Positions 1 to 6,639 of a stretch of 11,113 bases of DNA are shown piece after piece; the first letter of the stretch is position 1, and the number at the start of each line of letters is the position of its first letter. The notes under the pieces were generated by a model that made no database searches, was not told where the DNA came from, and was given only the letters and a program-made list of their open reading frames with translations. The translations under genes and the position numbers were made by a program. Source of the stretch: an uncultured Verrucomicrobiota bacterium (lineage in GTDB: Bacteria > Verrucomicrobiota > Verrucomicrobiae > Opitutales > Opitutaceae). The stretch spans positions 1-11,113 of the forward strand of contig CAMLNJ010000052.1 of NCBI GenBank assembly GCA_946481225.1, in the 5' to 3' direction.

Positions 1-757
1 GGCGCGCGTGGCCGGCTACGATCCGTCGAAGCGCGAGAACGCCTACCGCCGGCTCTTCGCGCTCGTGCTCGGCCAGAAAAACCAGCTCTGGTGGGACCTG
101 CCCGCCATCGAGTCGTTCAATCTCCTGCGCGCGATCTACGGGCTCGCTCCGGACCAGTTCAAGGCCACGCTCGACGAACTCGCCGCCCTGCTCAACGTGG
201 GCCACAAGCTCAACGTGCAGGTGCGCGAGCTTTCGCTCGGCGAGCGCATGAAGATGGAGCTCATCGCCGCCCTGCTCCACCGCCCCCGCGTGCTATTCCT
301 CGACGAGCCCACCATCGGCCTCGACGTCGTCTCGCAAAAAGCCGTGCGCGGCTTCCTCAAGGACTACAACCGCCGCCACCGCACCACGATTCTCCTCACC
401 AGCCACTACATGGCCGACATCCAGGAGCTCTGCGACCGGGTCATCGTCATCGACAAGGGCCGCAAGATCTACGACGGCATGCTCGACCGTCTCGAATCCG
501 CCGGCGGCAAAAAACGCATCGTCAAATTCCGCCCGCTCCAAATCCCCTTCCCCGGCCTCGTCGAGCTCGCCGACGGCAAGGCCGTCGCCACCGACGACGG
601 CGAAGTCGTGCTCCACGTCCCCTCGGCCGACGTCGTCTCGCTCACCGGCCGCATCCTCGCCGCCGGTCCCGTCGCCGACATCTCCATCTCCGACGTCCCC
701 CTTGAGGACATCATCGCCGAGCTCTTCGGCCGCGCCGAAACCCCCGCCGCCGCGTAG
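1..757 (+). CDS. ABC transporter ATP-binding protein, ABC-2 exporter type (5' truncated)
   Basis: This is the C-terminal ~250 residues of an ABC ATPase. The frame is open from base 2, so the gene starts upstream; the GTG at 8 is internal, because the Walker A loop is missing from what is visible. Seen, numbering from base 8: the Q-loop region with a GQKNQLWWDLP stretch (22-32), a variant signature LSLGERMKME (75-84), Walker B VLFLDE (95-100), D-loop GLD (104-106) and the H-switch histidine in TSH (131-133). About 100 residues of accessory domain follow. The QLWWDLP and LSLGERMK motifs are characteristic of the COG4586-type ATPases that pair with ABC-2 permeases. The protein would sit on the cytoplasmic face and power efflux of an unknown substrate. 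The permease is not in the window and none follows downstream, so it is presumably upstream or elsewhere. Family assignment is firm; substrate is unknown. Confidence 0.93.
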   Translation, partial: ARVAGYDPSKRENAYRRLFALVLGQKNQLWWDLPAIESFNLLRAIYGLAPDQFKATLDELAALLNVGHKLNVQVRELSLGERMKMELIAALLHRPRVLFLDEPTIGLDVVSQKAVRGFLKDYNRRHRTTILLTSHYMADIQELCDRVIVIDKGRKIYDGMLDRLESAGGKKRIVKFRPLQIPFPGLVELADGKAVATDDGEVVLHVPSADVVSLTGRILAAGPVADISISDVPLEDIIAELFGRAETPAAA

Positions 758-760
758 CCG

Positions 761-782
761 CCTAGACTTCCCTCAATCTAGG
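761..782. other. Small inverted repeat after the ABC ATPase gene
   Basis: The 6-bp arms CCTAGA (761-766) and TCTAGG (777-782) are perfectly complementary around a 10-nt loop, 3 nt after the TAG stop. It may add to the adjacent stronger hairpin in protecting or ending the transcript. It is weak on its own. Confidence 0.35.
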
Positions 783-784
783 TG

Positions 785-809
785 GACGGGCGGGTCCCCT
801 CCGCCCGTC
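785..809 (+). terminator. Strong GC hairpin downstream of the ABC ATPase gene (candidate terminator or REP-like)
   Basis: A perfect 9-bp stem, GACGGGCGG (785-793) with CCGCCCGTC (801-809), closes a 7-nt loop 28 nt after the stop codon. The following bases (GTTTGG) are only weakly T-rich, so efficient intrinsic termination is uncertain. It could instead be a mRNA-stabilising hairpin or a dispersed repeat. Confidence 0.5.
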
Positions 810-886
810 GTTTGGAAAAACCGCCGCGCGCAGCGTCGCCCTCCCGCCCGCACGATCAGGACTCAACCTAAATCCGGCAGCAGGAA

Positions 887-1027
887 TTAACCACAGATTA
901 CACAGGCGGCACAGATTAAACCAGTTAAGCATCAAAATACGGACACTTCACGCTCACCCGCAGGGTGAGTGCATAAAACTCCGCAATGCCTTAGTAATCT
1001 GTGTTGATCTGTGAAATCTGTGGTTCA
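887..1027. repeat. Long imperfect palindromic dispersed repeat (ACCACAGATT-type)
   Basis: The left arm (887-922) carries AACCACAGATTACACAGG and then ACAGATTAA. The right arm (991-1027) is its reverse complement with a few changes, ending AATCTGTGGTT. The centre holds a perfect 7-bp hairpin, CTCACCC (953-959) with GGGTGAG (963-969) around GCA, close to the middle of the element. As a whole it can fold into one long hairpin about 140 nt long. AACCACAGATTnnACAGATT inverted repeats are, from general knowledge, dispersed in several environmental bacterial genomes. It lies in the convergent gap between the ABC ATPase and the coiled-coil gene. No coding sequence is evident in it; the base composition is AT-richer than its flanks. 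Confidence 0.75.
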
Positions 1028-1073
1028 ACTGCTTTTTCTAGGCTCAAGCGTGATCCAACGCCCCCGCCCCGCC

Positions 1074-1529
1074 TCACTGCGGCGAAGCCGCCTCGCCGCC
1101 CCGCCGGAAAAAATCCCGCTCCTTCGCGAGCAGCGCCTGCTCCCGCTGCTCCACGAGCGCCTCGCGCTCCGCCAGCCTCTGCCCGGCCTCGGCCAACCCC
1201 CGCTCGCACTCCTCGATGAAGTTTTCGCGCGTGCGCAGCGTCTCCGCCAAATGATTCACGTCCCCGCCGTCGCCGGGTGACGACGCCGCCTCGTCCAGCA
1301 CGCACAGCGCGCGCAGACCGTCGATCTCCGCCTTCGCCGCGTCCTCCAGCCGCTCGAAGCGGCGCCCCGGCCCCACAGTGAGCAAGGCCAGCGCCTCCCC
1401 CCGCGCATCGGAGAACAACACCACCACGCCCGTCCCCGCGGATCGCGCCCGCGATTCCTCCAACTGCCCGGCCAACTCGGGCCCGATCAGACGACGAAAC
1501 GCGGAAAGCGGCAGCGGCGGCACATGCAT
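1074..1529 (-). CDS. Hypothetical protein with C-terminal coiled coil
   Basis: A 151-residue protein that I do not recognise. Residues ~1-80 look like a small globular domain with a hydrophobic beta-like strand (GVVVLFSDARGEALALL, 34-50). Residues ~82-90 are a Gly/Ser/Pro/Asp linker. Residues ~91-143 are a strongly charged helix rich in Glu, Arg, Leu and Ala with regular RE/QRE/KERD spacing, which predicts a coiled coil and hence oligomerisation or partner binding. There is no signal peptide or membrane segment. The ATG at 1527-1529 is the first in frame; no Shine-Dalgarno sequence precedes it. It is divergent from the ParA operon across a 192-bp gap, so the two could share a control region and possibly a function, but this is inference. 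G/C-ending codons match the neighbours, which supports a real gene. Confidence 0.72.
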   Translation of the reverse strand: MHVPPLPLSAFRRLIGPELAGQLEESRARSAGTGVVVLFSDARGEALALLTVGPGRRFERLEDAAKAEIDGLRALCVLDEAASSPGDGGDVNHLAETLRTRENFIEECERGLAEAGQRLAEREALVEQREQALLAKERDFFRRGGEAASPQ

Positions 1530-1721
1530 GGCGAAAAAATCATCCGATCAAGGCGCTCCCGCGCGCTCCGAAACCCGGCCCGCCGACGGCGGAGCCCGTC
1601 CGTGTAAAAGAAAGCGCGACGGGTAACATTTCGTTTACAGCCCAAGGCCTCTCCGGCATGGGCTCAAGCGTCTTCGTCGGGCTTGCGCTCCCGATACACC
1701 CCACCCCAATCCAGCACCGGT

Positions 1722-2627
1722 ATGGCGCGTCGCATCGCATTTTTAAACTACAAGGGCGGAGTCGGCAAAACCTCGCTCATCGTCAACATCGCCGCCTCCC
1801 TCGTCCAGGACGGCGCCAAGGTCTTGCTCTGCGACCTCGACACCCAGTCCAACGCCTCGATCTGGCTGCTCCGCATCGAACGTTGGAACCGCATTATTTC
1901 CGGCGAGGAAGGCGCGGGCACGACCTTCCGGCTCTTCCAGCCGAATCCCCCGCCGATGTCGTCCCTCATCGTCCGCGATGTCGTGCAAGACCGCGAGGGC
2001 CGCCCCATCCTCCCCGGCCTCGATCTCCTGCCCACCGGCTTCAACCTCGTCGACCTCGAGTCCGACTACCTCGGCCAGACCGGCAAACCCGCCTACGTCC
2101 ACTTCCGCGAGGAACTCGCCCAAGTCGAGGCCGGCTACGACTTCGTGCTCTTCGACTGCCCGCCCAACGTCCTGCGCGCATCGCAGTGCGGCGTCTTCTC
2201 CGCGCACGACATCTACGTGCCCAGCAACCCCGACGCACTCTCCCTCATCGGCTTCACCCTCCTCGCCGAAAAGCTCGCCGCCTTCCACGACATCGCCGCC
2301 AGCTTCCGCCGCCACTCCTTCGGCCCCGCCGCCCAAGTCCAAGGCATCATCTTCAACGCAATCAAGGGCAACACCGACGTCGAAGTGCCCAAGATGCGCA
2401 TGCAGCTTCGCCTGAACCAGTTCAAGACCACCCGCCGCGTCGCCCGCACCGCCAAGATCTTCGCCGCCCAGGTGCGCGACGCCACCGTCGTGCGCCGCGC
2501 CGTCACCCTCGGCCTGCCCGTCCCGCTCATCTCCTCCGAAAACACCGCCGACTCCGAGGGCATCGTCGGCGACTACCGCGCCGTCACGCGCGAACTCCGC
2601 CAGCACACGCTCTCCCTCCCCACGTGA
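1722..2627 (+). CDS. ParA/MinD-family P-loop ATPase
   Basis: A 301-residue ParA-type ATPase. Seen: deviant Walker A KGGVGKTS (11-18), a second nucleotide loop CDLDTQSN (37-44) with the conserved Asp40, and Walker B FVLFDCPPN (141-149, Asp145). A basic C-terminal third (KMRMQLRLNQFKTTRR, 224-239) may serve nonspecific DNA binding. In the family, ATP-dependent dimers bind DNA or membrane and position a cargo (chromosome, plasmid, chemoreceptors, carboxysomes). The ATG at 1722 is chosen because the Walker motif then falls at residue 11, as usual; the frame opens earlier at a TTG (1683). No Shine-Dalgarno sequence precedes it. The next gene starts 2 nt after the stop, so the pair is certainly one operon. 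No ParB or parS-like palindrome is seen, so this is probably an orphan ParA rather than the main chromosome segregation locus. It contains a long insert at ~50-100 relative to minimal ParAs. Confidence 0.92.
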   Translation: MARRIAFLNYKGGVGKTSLIVNIAASLVQDGAKVLLCDLDTQSNASIWLLRIERWNRIISGEEGAGTTFRLFQPNPPPMSSLIVRDVVQDREGRPILPGLDLLPTGFNLVDLESDYLGQTGKPAYVHFREELAQVEAGYDFVLFDCPPNVLRASQCGVFSAHDIYVPSNPDALSLIGFTLLAEKLAAFHDIAASFRRHSFGPAAQVQGIIFNAIKGNTDVEVPKMRMQLRLNQFKTTRRVARTAKIFAAQVRDATVVRRAVTLGLPVPLISSENTADSEGIVGDYRAVTRELRQHTLSLPT

Positions 2628-2629
2628 AC

Positions 2630-3898
2630 ATGCCCGACGCGCGCTCCTCCTCCGCCCCCCGCATCACGTCCGACCAGTGGGACGAACTGCGCGAAAGCTT
2701 TACGCACTCGCTGCTCGCCGACACCTCCATCGCCGCCCTCGCCGACAACATCGACGGCTGCCAATGGCCGAAAAAAGGCCCCGAAGAAACCCCCGCCGCC
2801 TACATCGGACTCTCCCGCGAGGACGCCCTCGCCCGGCTCGCCTCGCTCCGCCTCTCCCCCGCCCACCTCGACAAGCTCGCCGACATCCTCCGCGGCACGC
2901 TCGCCTTCGACGAATCCTTCGGCGAGATGGCCGAGGTCGCCGGCCGCGCCGAGGCCGACAACGATCCCCTCAAACGCAATCTCGCGCGCCTCGGCATCCC
3001 CGAGGATTTTCCCACCGCGCTCTGCAACTTCACGGCCCACATCCACGATTTCTGCCAGGCCGAAGGCCTCGTGGTGATCGCCGACTTTCTCGCCTTCTCC
3101 CGCAACGTGGCCCGCTCCGCCATCCTCGCCGGCGAGTTCCGCGAACTGCTCAACGCCTGCGTCCATATCGACGAACCGGTCATCGCGCGCTACCTCCCCT
3201 ACCGCCCCAAGACCTCCGGCCTCCACTTGCTCGAAGGCTTCGCCCACATCGTCCGCAGCCTCGACGTCGAGCAGCGCGCCCAATTCCACCAAGACCCCGC
3301 CTCCGCGCTTCCGCCGGAGCTTCGGGCGCGGGCCGACGGCCTCGCCCGCCACTTCTCCGCCGAGCTCGACGAAATGATCGCCGCCCACGAGGCCGGCACT
3401 CCCGCCAGCCGCCTCGTCGCCGCCGTGAACGACGTCGAGATCGAAGCCGGCGTCGCCGCCCTGCTCTCCCTCTATTTCCCCGCCGCTCCCGAAATCGCGC
3501 ACGCGCCCGAGACCGCGCCCGAGACCGCGCCCGCCGCCGAGCCCGCACCCGAAGTCGAACCGGCGTCCGAGCTCGCCGCCGAGGTCGAACCGACCGCCGC
3601 GCCCGAGTTCGAACCCGTCGTCGAATCGGTCGACGCGTCCGAGTTCGAACCCGTCGCCGAAGCGGTCGACGCGTCCGAATTCGAGGCCGAACCCGAAATC
3701 GAAACGGCCTCCGCGTCCGAGCCCGAACCCGAGTCCGAAGCCGAATACGCCGCCGAGACCGAGCCCGAGACCGAACCGGTCCCTGAGCCCGAAGGGGAGT
3801 CCGCTCCCCCGCCCGAGCCCGAACCGGAGCCCGCGCCCGAGCCCGAACAGCCGGCGAAGAAAACCGGCTTCTTCCAACGCCTCTTCGGCCGGCGCTAA
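2630..3898 (+). CDS. Unknown ParA-operon partner with Glu/Pro-rich tail and basic C-terminus
   Basis: A 422-residue protein of no family I recognise. The ATG lies 2 nt after the parA-like stop, implying translational coupling; the frame is open further upstream only as a shadow of that gene. Residues ~10-285 look folded and mostly helical, with a Cys/His-containing stretch ALCNFTAHIHDFCQAEG (130-146). Residues ~286-408 are a low-complexity, strongly acidic Glu/Pro/Ala tail, certainly disordered, with two tandem 12-residue repeats (EFEPVVESVDAS at 326-337 and EFEPVAEAVDAS at 338-349). The last 14 residues, KKTGFFQRLFGRR-like, are basic and amphipathic and could bind membrane, DNA or the acidic tail itself. 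There is no signal peptide or TM segment. By position it is the likely cargo adaptor or activator of the ParA-like ATPase, the role of ParB or McdB in other systems; this is inference, and no sequence similarity to either is visible. Confidence 0.85.
   Translation: MPDARSSSAPRITSDQWDELRESFTHSLLADTSIAALADNIDGCQWPKKGPEETPAAYIGLSREDALARLASLRLSPAHLDKLADILRGTLAFDESFGEMAEVAGRAEADNDPLKRNLARLGIPEDFPTALCNFTAHIHDFCQAEGLVVIADFLAFSRNVARSAILAGEFRELLNACVHIDEPVIARYLPYRPKTSGLHLLEGFAHIVRSLDVEQRAQFHQDPASALPPELRARADGLARHFSAELDEMIAAHEAGTPASRLVAAVNDVEIEAGVAALLSLYFPAAPEIAHAPETAPETAPAAEPAPEVEPASELAAEVEPTAAPEFEPVVESVDASEFEPVAEAVDASEFEAEPEIETASASEPEPESEAEYAAETEPETEPVPEPEGESAPPPEPEPEPAPEPEQPAKKTGFFQRLFGRR
3605..3685 (+). 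repeat. 36-bp tandem repeat inside the acidic tail
   Basis: Two direct copies of a 36-bp unit (3605-3640 and 3641-3676) are followed by a 9-bp partial third (3677-3685). The copies differ at very few bases, only one or two of which change an amino acid. Unit length is a multiple of three, so gain or loss of copies keeps the frame. This suggests recent duplication by slippage in the disordered tail. Confidence 0.85.
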
Positions 3899-4216
3899 TG
3901 TGTAGCCACGGCCGTGTCGGCCGTGCGCCCCTCCCGCGCCCGGCACGGGCGCGACTACAACAAATTTCCAAACCTCCGACAGAGCGTTTTCGCCCGAAGC
4001 GCCGACTTCTCTCGCGCCTAAACGCCCAGCCGCCTCGGCCCTGCGGTTCAGCCTAATCCGGCGATCGCCCCGGCGAAAGATCGCGCAAGGTGCTGAATCG
4101 GATGGTGATTGCAGCGATCCGAAGGCGCACCTGGAAGGTGCGTCGAGCGGTCGATGCGATCAGCAGATGATCAGCAGGTTGTGCGAGATGAGTCGCGGCT
4201 ATCGCCGGTTTTAGGT
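3899..4216. other. Convergent intergenic region made largely of repeats
   Basis: These 318 bases between the ParA operon and the converging GspB-like gene hold no credible gene. They consist of the double hairpin (3901-3959), about 90 bases with nothing recognisable (3960-4051) and the large palindromic element (4052-4219). Confidence 0.7.
3901..3959. repeat. Double-hairpin palindromic repeat (REP/BIME-like), also a candidate terminator
   Basis: The ends TGTAG (3901-3905) and CTACA (3955-3959) are complementary. Between them lie two hairpins: CACGGCC/GGCCGTG (3907-3913 with 3919-3925) and CGCGCCC/GGGCGCG (3935-3941 with 3947-3953), each with a perfect 7-bp stem and a 5-nt loop. It starts 2 nt after the stop of the ParA-operon partner gene. 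The layout is typical of bacterial REP/BIME elements and could stop or stabilise the operon transcript. No T-tract follows. Confidence 0.7.
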
Positions 4217-4219
4217 TCA
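4052..4219. repeat. ~165-bp palindromic element (MITE- or REP-like), full copy
   Basis: The outer ends are inverted repeats: CCTAATCCGGCGATCGCC (4052-4069) matches the reverse complement of 4197-4215 (CCTAAAACCGGCGATAGCC) with few differences. The exact centre (~4134) is the apex of a perfect 7-bp hairpin, CGCACCT (4126-4132) with AGGTGCG (4136-4142) around GGA. The bases between are partly complementary throughout, so the whole unit can fold into one long bulged hairpin. The right arm contains a short direct repeat, GATCAGCAG (4158-4166 and 4169-4177). The right end runs into the TGA stop (4217-4219) of the GspB-like gene. A 62-bp copy of the right arm recurs at 9942-10003, which shows that this is a dispersed sequence. 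No transposase is in the window. Confidence 0.8.
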
Positions 4220-5392
4220 GTAGGCGACTTCCAGGCGCGCCCCGCCGCGCTCCTCGAAAATCAAACGACGCCCGGCCTTGCTCGCCCCGACCAGGCGCAG
4301 CTCCAGCGCCGCGTCCACCAAGTCGCCGTCCATGACGAGCCGGCCGTTCACCAAGGCCCGCACACGACCCTGCTCGCGCTCGAACACCCCGCTGATCCGG
4401 GCGCTTCTTCCCCACGCGCGCAACGCCTCCGACGGCTCCTTCGGCGCCTCCGGCCGGGTCGGCGCGGGCGGGGGCGCCGGCGGAGCGATGCGCACCGCCG
4501 CGGTCGCCCGCTCGGCTGCCTTCGCGCGCTCGTTTCGCCGCCACCATTCGCCGGTCGCGATCACCACCGCCGTCGCCAGCAACGCCACCATGATCATCGG
4601 TCCCAGGGACCGTCTCCGCGGCGCTTCATGCCCCGGTAGATTCGCACCGCCGCCGATCGACGCGCCAAAACCGGCGGGCGGCACGCGCGGACTCGCCGGC
4701 CAGGCCACCCGCGATCCCGCTTTCTCTTCCACCCGCGGCATCGCACCGCCCGGCGCGGACAAGGCCTTCGGCTCGGGAATCGGCAACATCGGCGAACCCA
4801 TGCCCGAGTCGGACCACGCCGGCACAGGAACCATCGGCGACAGCGGCGACTCGGACAACGGCGCGCCCGCCAAACCTTCGGGCGCAACCGCGGGCATCGG
4901 GAAAGGAGCGGTGCTCGCCCGCGCCGCGATCCGCAATTTCGCCCTCGTCGGCGCCGGGCCGGACGCGGGCGTCGGCGTCGGCACGGCCGCGGCCACGGGC
5001 GCGGGCCTCACCGCCGGAGGCGTCGGCAACACCGGAGACACCGGCGACACCTCCGCCCGAGCCGGCTCCGCCACCGTGATCGCCATCCGCCTTGCGCCGG
5101 CGGGAGCGGCGGGAGCGGCGAAGGCCGCGTCCGCGGCGAGATCCGGCCCCATCCATGGAGAGTCGCTCCCCGCGAGCGCCTGCACCAAGGCCTGGCGGGC
5201 GCTCAAACCCGCCGGAGCCCCGCGCCGCACATAGGCGTCAAACACCTCGCGCCCCGGCGTTTTTTCCAGCCCCGGCCCTCCGCCTCCCGGCAGCACCACG
5301 AGCGGAAACGGCGCGGCGCCGCCCAACGGCGAGGCCGCTCCAGCATCGGGCGAGGTGCCCGAGGGAAGTTGTTTCCGGGGTAGCGAAAGCAT
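4217..5392 (-). CDS. Single-pass membrane protein with low-complexity N-terminal half and GspB-like C-terminal domain
   Basis: A 391-residue protein. Residues ~1-100 are of mixed composition. Residues ~100-260 are a Pro/Ala/Val-rich disordered region. One membrane segment follows a basic patch (APRRRSLGPMIMVALLATA, from ~257; TM ~263-281). Residues ~300-325 are a Pro/Ala linker. The C-terminal ~70 residues (ISGVFEREQGRVRALVNGRL onward, 333-391) resemble the small beta domain of type II secretion proteins GspB/PilP/GspC: a strand, then an ALVNG-RLVMDGD turn and a closing ARLEV strand. By this reading the N-terminal half is cytoplasmic and the C-terminal domain periplasmic, perhaps touching a secretion or pilus machine. 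No other secretion gene is in the window, so the role is uncertain. The start ATG (5390-5392) is the first in frame and has no Shine-Dalgarno. The stop codon lies at the edge of a palindromic repeat. Confidence 0.78.
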   Translation of the reverse strand: MLSLPRKQLPSGTSPDAGAASPLGGAAPFPLVVLPGGGGPGLEKTPGREVFDAYVRRGAPAGLSARQALVQALAGSDSPWMGPDLAADAAFAAPAAPAGARRMAITVAEPARAEVSPVSPVLPTPPAVRPAPVAAAVPTPTPASGPAPTRAKLRIAARASTAPFPMPAVAPEGLAGAPLSESPLSPMVPVPAWSDSGMGSPMLPIPEPKALSAPGGAMPRVEEKAGSRVAWPASPRVPPAGFGASIGGGANLPGHEAPRRRSLGPMIMVALLATAVVIATGEWWRRNERAKAAERATAAVRIAPPAPPPAPTRPEAPKEPSEALRAWGRSARISGVFEREQGRVRALVNGRLVMDGDLVDAALELRLVGASKAGRRLIFEERGGARLEVAY

Positions 5393-5537
5393 CGGACCAA
5401 AAATTCAGGGTCTAAATAGAATTCCTTATATCGCCGCGGATATCTAGCTCCTTGTGCTGGGTATTTACCCGACGCGTATCCGGTGCAAAACGCGCCGCCC
5501 ACCGCCCCCGCCGACTGCGCCTTCACGCGCCCGCCGA

Positions 5538-6500
5538 TCAACTCCGCCTCGCCCAGCGGCCCGCCAGCACGCTGCAAATGATCAACTGCAGCGGGTGATA
5601 GATCATGATCGGCAGCAGGATCAGACCCAGGCCCGGATGCCCGACGAATATCAGCTGCGCCATCGGCACGCCCGACGCCAAGGTCTTCTTCGAACCGCAA
5701 AACACCGCGGCAATGCGATCCTCCTCCGCGAAACCGAGGCGCCGGCTCGCCGCGTCCGAGATCCGCAGCACGAGGAAAAACAGCGCCGCCGTCCCCGCCA
5801 GCGTCCAGAGCAGCACATCCCAGCCCTGGCTCGACCACACCCCGCCCGCCACCGAATCGCAAAACGACGTGTAGACGAGCAACAGGATCGTCCCGCGATC
5901 CACCTTGTTCACCAGCGCCTTGTGCCCCGCGATCCACGCGCCCGTCAGCGGACGGCTCAGTTGCCCGACCACCAACGGCAGCACCAGCCACACGCACAAA
6001 TCCAGCAACACCTCACCCAAAGGCAGCACCTCGCCCGTGCTTTTCAAAACCACGCCCACCCAGAGCGGCGTCAGCACCACGCCGAGCAGGCTCGAAAGCG
6101 TCGCGTTAAACACCGCCGCCGGCACGTTGCCCTTGGCCGCCGCCGTCAACGCCACCGACGACGACACCGTCGAGGGCAACGCGCACAGATAGAAAAAGCC
6201 CAGCCCCAGCTCCCCCGGCGCCAGCCGCTTCAACAGGAAAAACATTCCCAACCCGAGCACCGGAAACACGAGAAACGTGCAGAGCTGCACCACCGTGTGG
6301 AGCCGCCAACGCATCGCCCCGGCCCGCAACGCCGCGAAAGACAAGCCCGCGCCGTTGAGGAAAAAAATCAACGCCACCCCCGCCTTCGTCAGTGGCTCCG
6401 GATGCATCCAGCCGCCCTCCGCTCCCGGCTCGGGAAACAAAAACGCCAGCCCCGCCGCCAGGGCCAGGCCGCACAAAAACCAGTCGAATTTCGTCTTCAT
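5538..6500 (-). CDS. SBF-like (YfeH/bile acid:Na+ symporter superfamily) transporter
   Basis: A 320-residue polytopic inner-membrane protein with about ten hydrophobic segments starting at residue ~7, the usual size of the family. Seen: the serine-rich core STVSSSVALTAAAKGN (~110-125), FNATLSSLLGVVLTPL, the conserved FCGSKKTLASGVPMAQLIF region, and a C-terminal PIMIYHPLQLIICSVLAGRW. These match the SBF-like family (PF13593), which includes E. coli YfeH and is related to bile acid:sodium symporters. The crossing SKKTLASG region is where ion and substrate bind in relatives. The substrate here is unknown; an organic anion is the family expectation. The start ATG (6498-6500) places the first TM near the N-terminus. 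The gene lies 139 nt after the histidine kinase gene on the same strand and may be co-transcribed with it. No Shine-Dalgarno is seen. Confidence 0.9.
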   Translation of the reverse strand: MKTKFDWFLCGLALAAGLAFLFPEPGAEGGWMHPEPLTKAGVALIFFLNGAGLSFAALRAGAMRWRLHTVVQLCTFLVFPVLGLGMFFLLKRLAPGELGLGFFYLCALPSTVSSSVALTAAAKGNVPAAVFNATLSSLLGVVLTPLWVGVVLKSTGEVLPLGEVLLDLCVWLVLPLVVGQLSRPLTGAWIAGHKALVNKVDRGTILLLVYTSFCDSVAGGVWSSQGWDVLLWTLAGTAALFFLVLRISDAASRRLGFAEEDRIAAVFCGSKKTLASGVPMAQLIFVGHPGLGLILLPIMIYHPLQLIICSVLAGRWARRS

Positions 6501-6639
6501 GCGCGGAGGCGCGCCAGAAGGTCCCGCGAAAAGTGCTCTGGGCCGGCCATCCCCACGTTAAAAATCCCCGTCGGCGCGCTTTACAGCCCAAAGCCCGCGC
6601 TTTTCACCTTTTCGAGAGACGCCCCCGCGCCCCCGCGCG

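Larger units (their letters stand above)
758..1073. other. Convergent intergenic region without genes
   Basis: These 316 bases between two converging genes hold no credible coding sequence. They contain the two hairpins at 761-782 and 785-809 and the long palindromic repeat at 887-1027. Bases 810-886 and 1028-1073 show nothing recognisable. Confidence 0.7.

Noticed and set aside
1632..1645. TTTACAGCCCAA shared between 1632 and 6580 as a possible promoter motif
   Set aside because: A 12-base match is expected by chance several times in a window of this size, and no paired promoter element is found.
1658..2629. N-terminal extension of the ParA-operon partner to 746 residues
   Set aside because: The extension is an Arg/Pro-rich reading of the ParA gene in another frame; the ATG at 2630 is the sensible start.
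2573..3946. Minus-strand frame of 457 codons with Gly/Phe/Leu repeats opposite the ParA-operon partner
   Set aside because: The repeats mirror the Glu/Pro codons of the real gene, whose start is coupled to the ParA gene.
4053..4547. Minus-strand frame of 164 codons ending in a NLKPAIAATHL-like sequence
   Set aside because: It is out of frame with the GspB-like gene. Its similarity to the DUF59 N-terminus is due to the shared DNA repeat, not to a gene.
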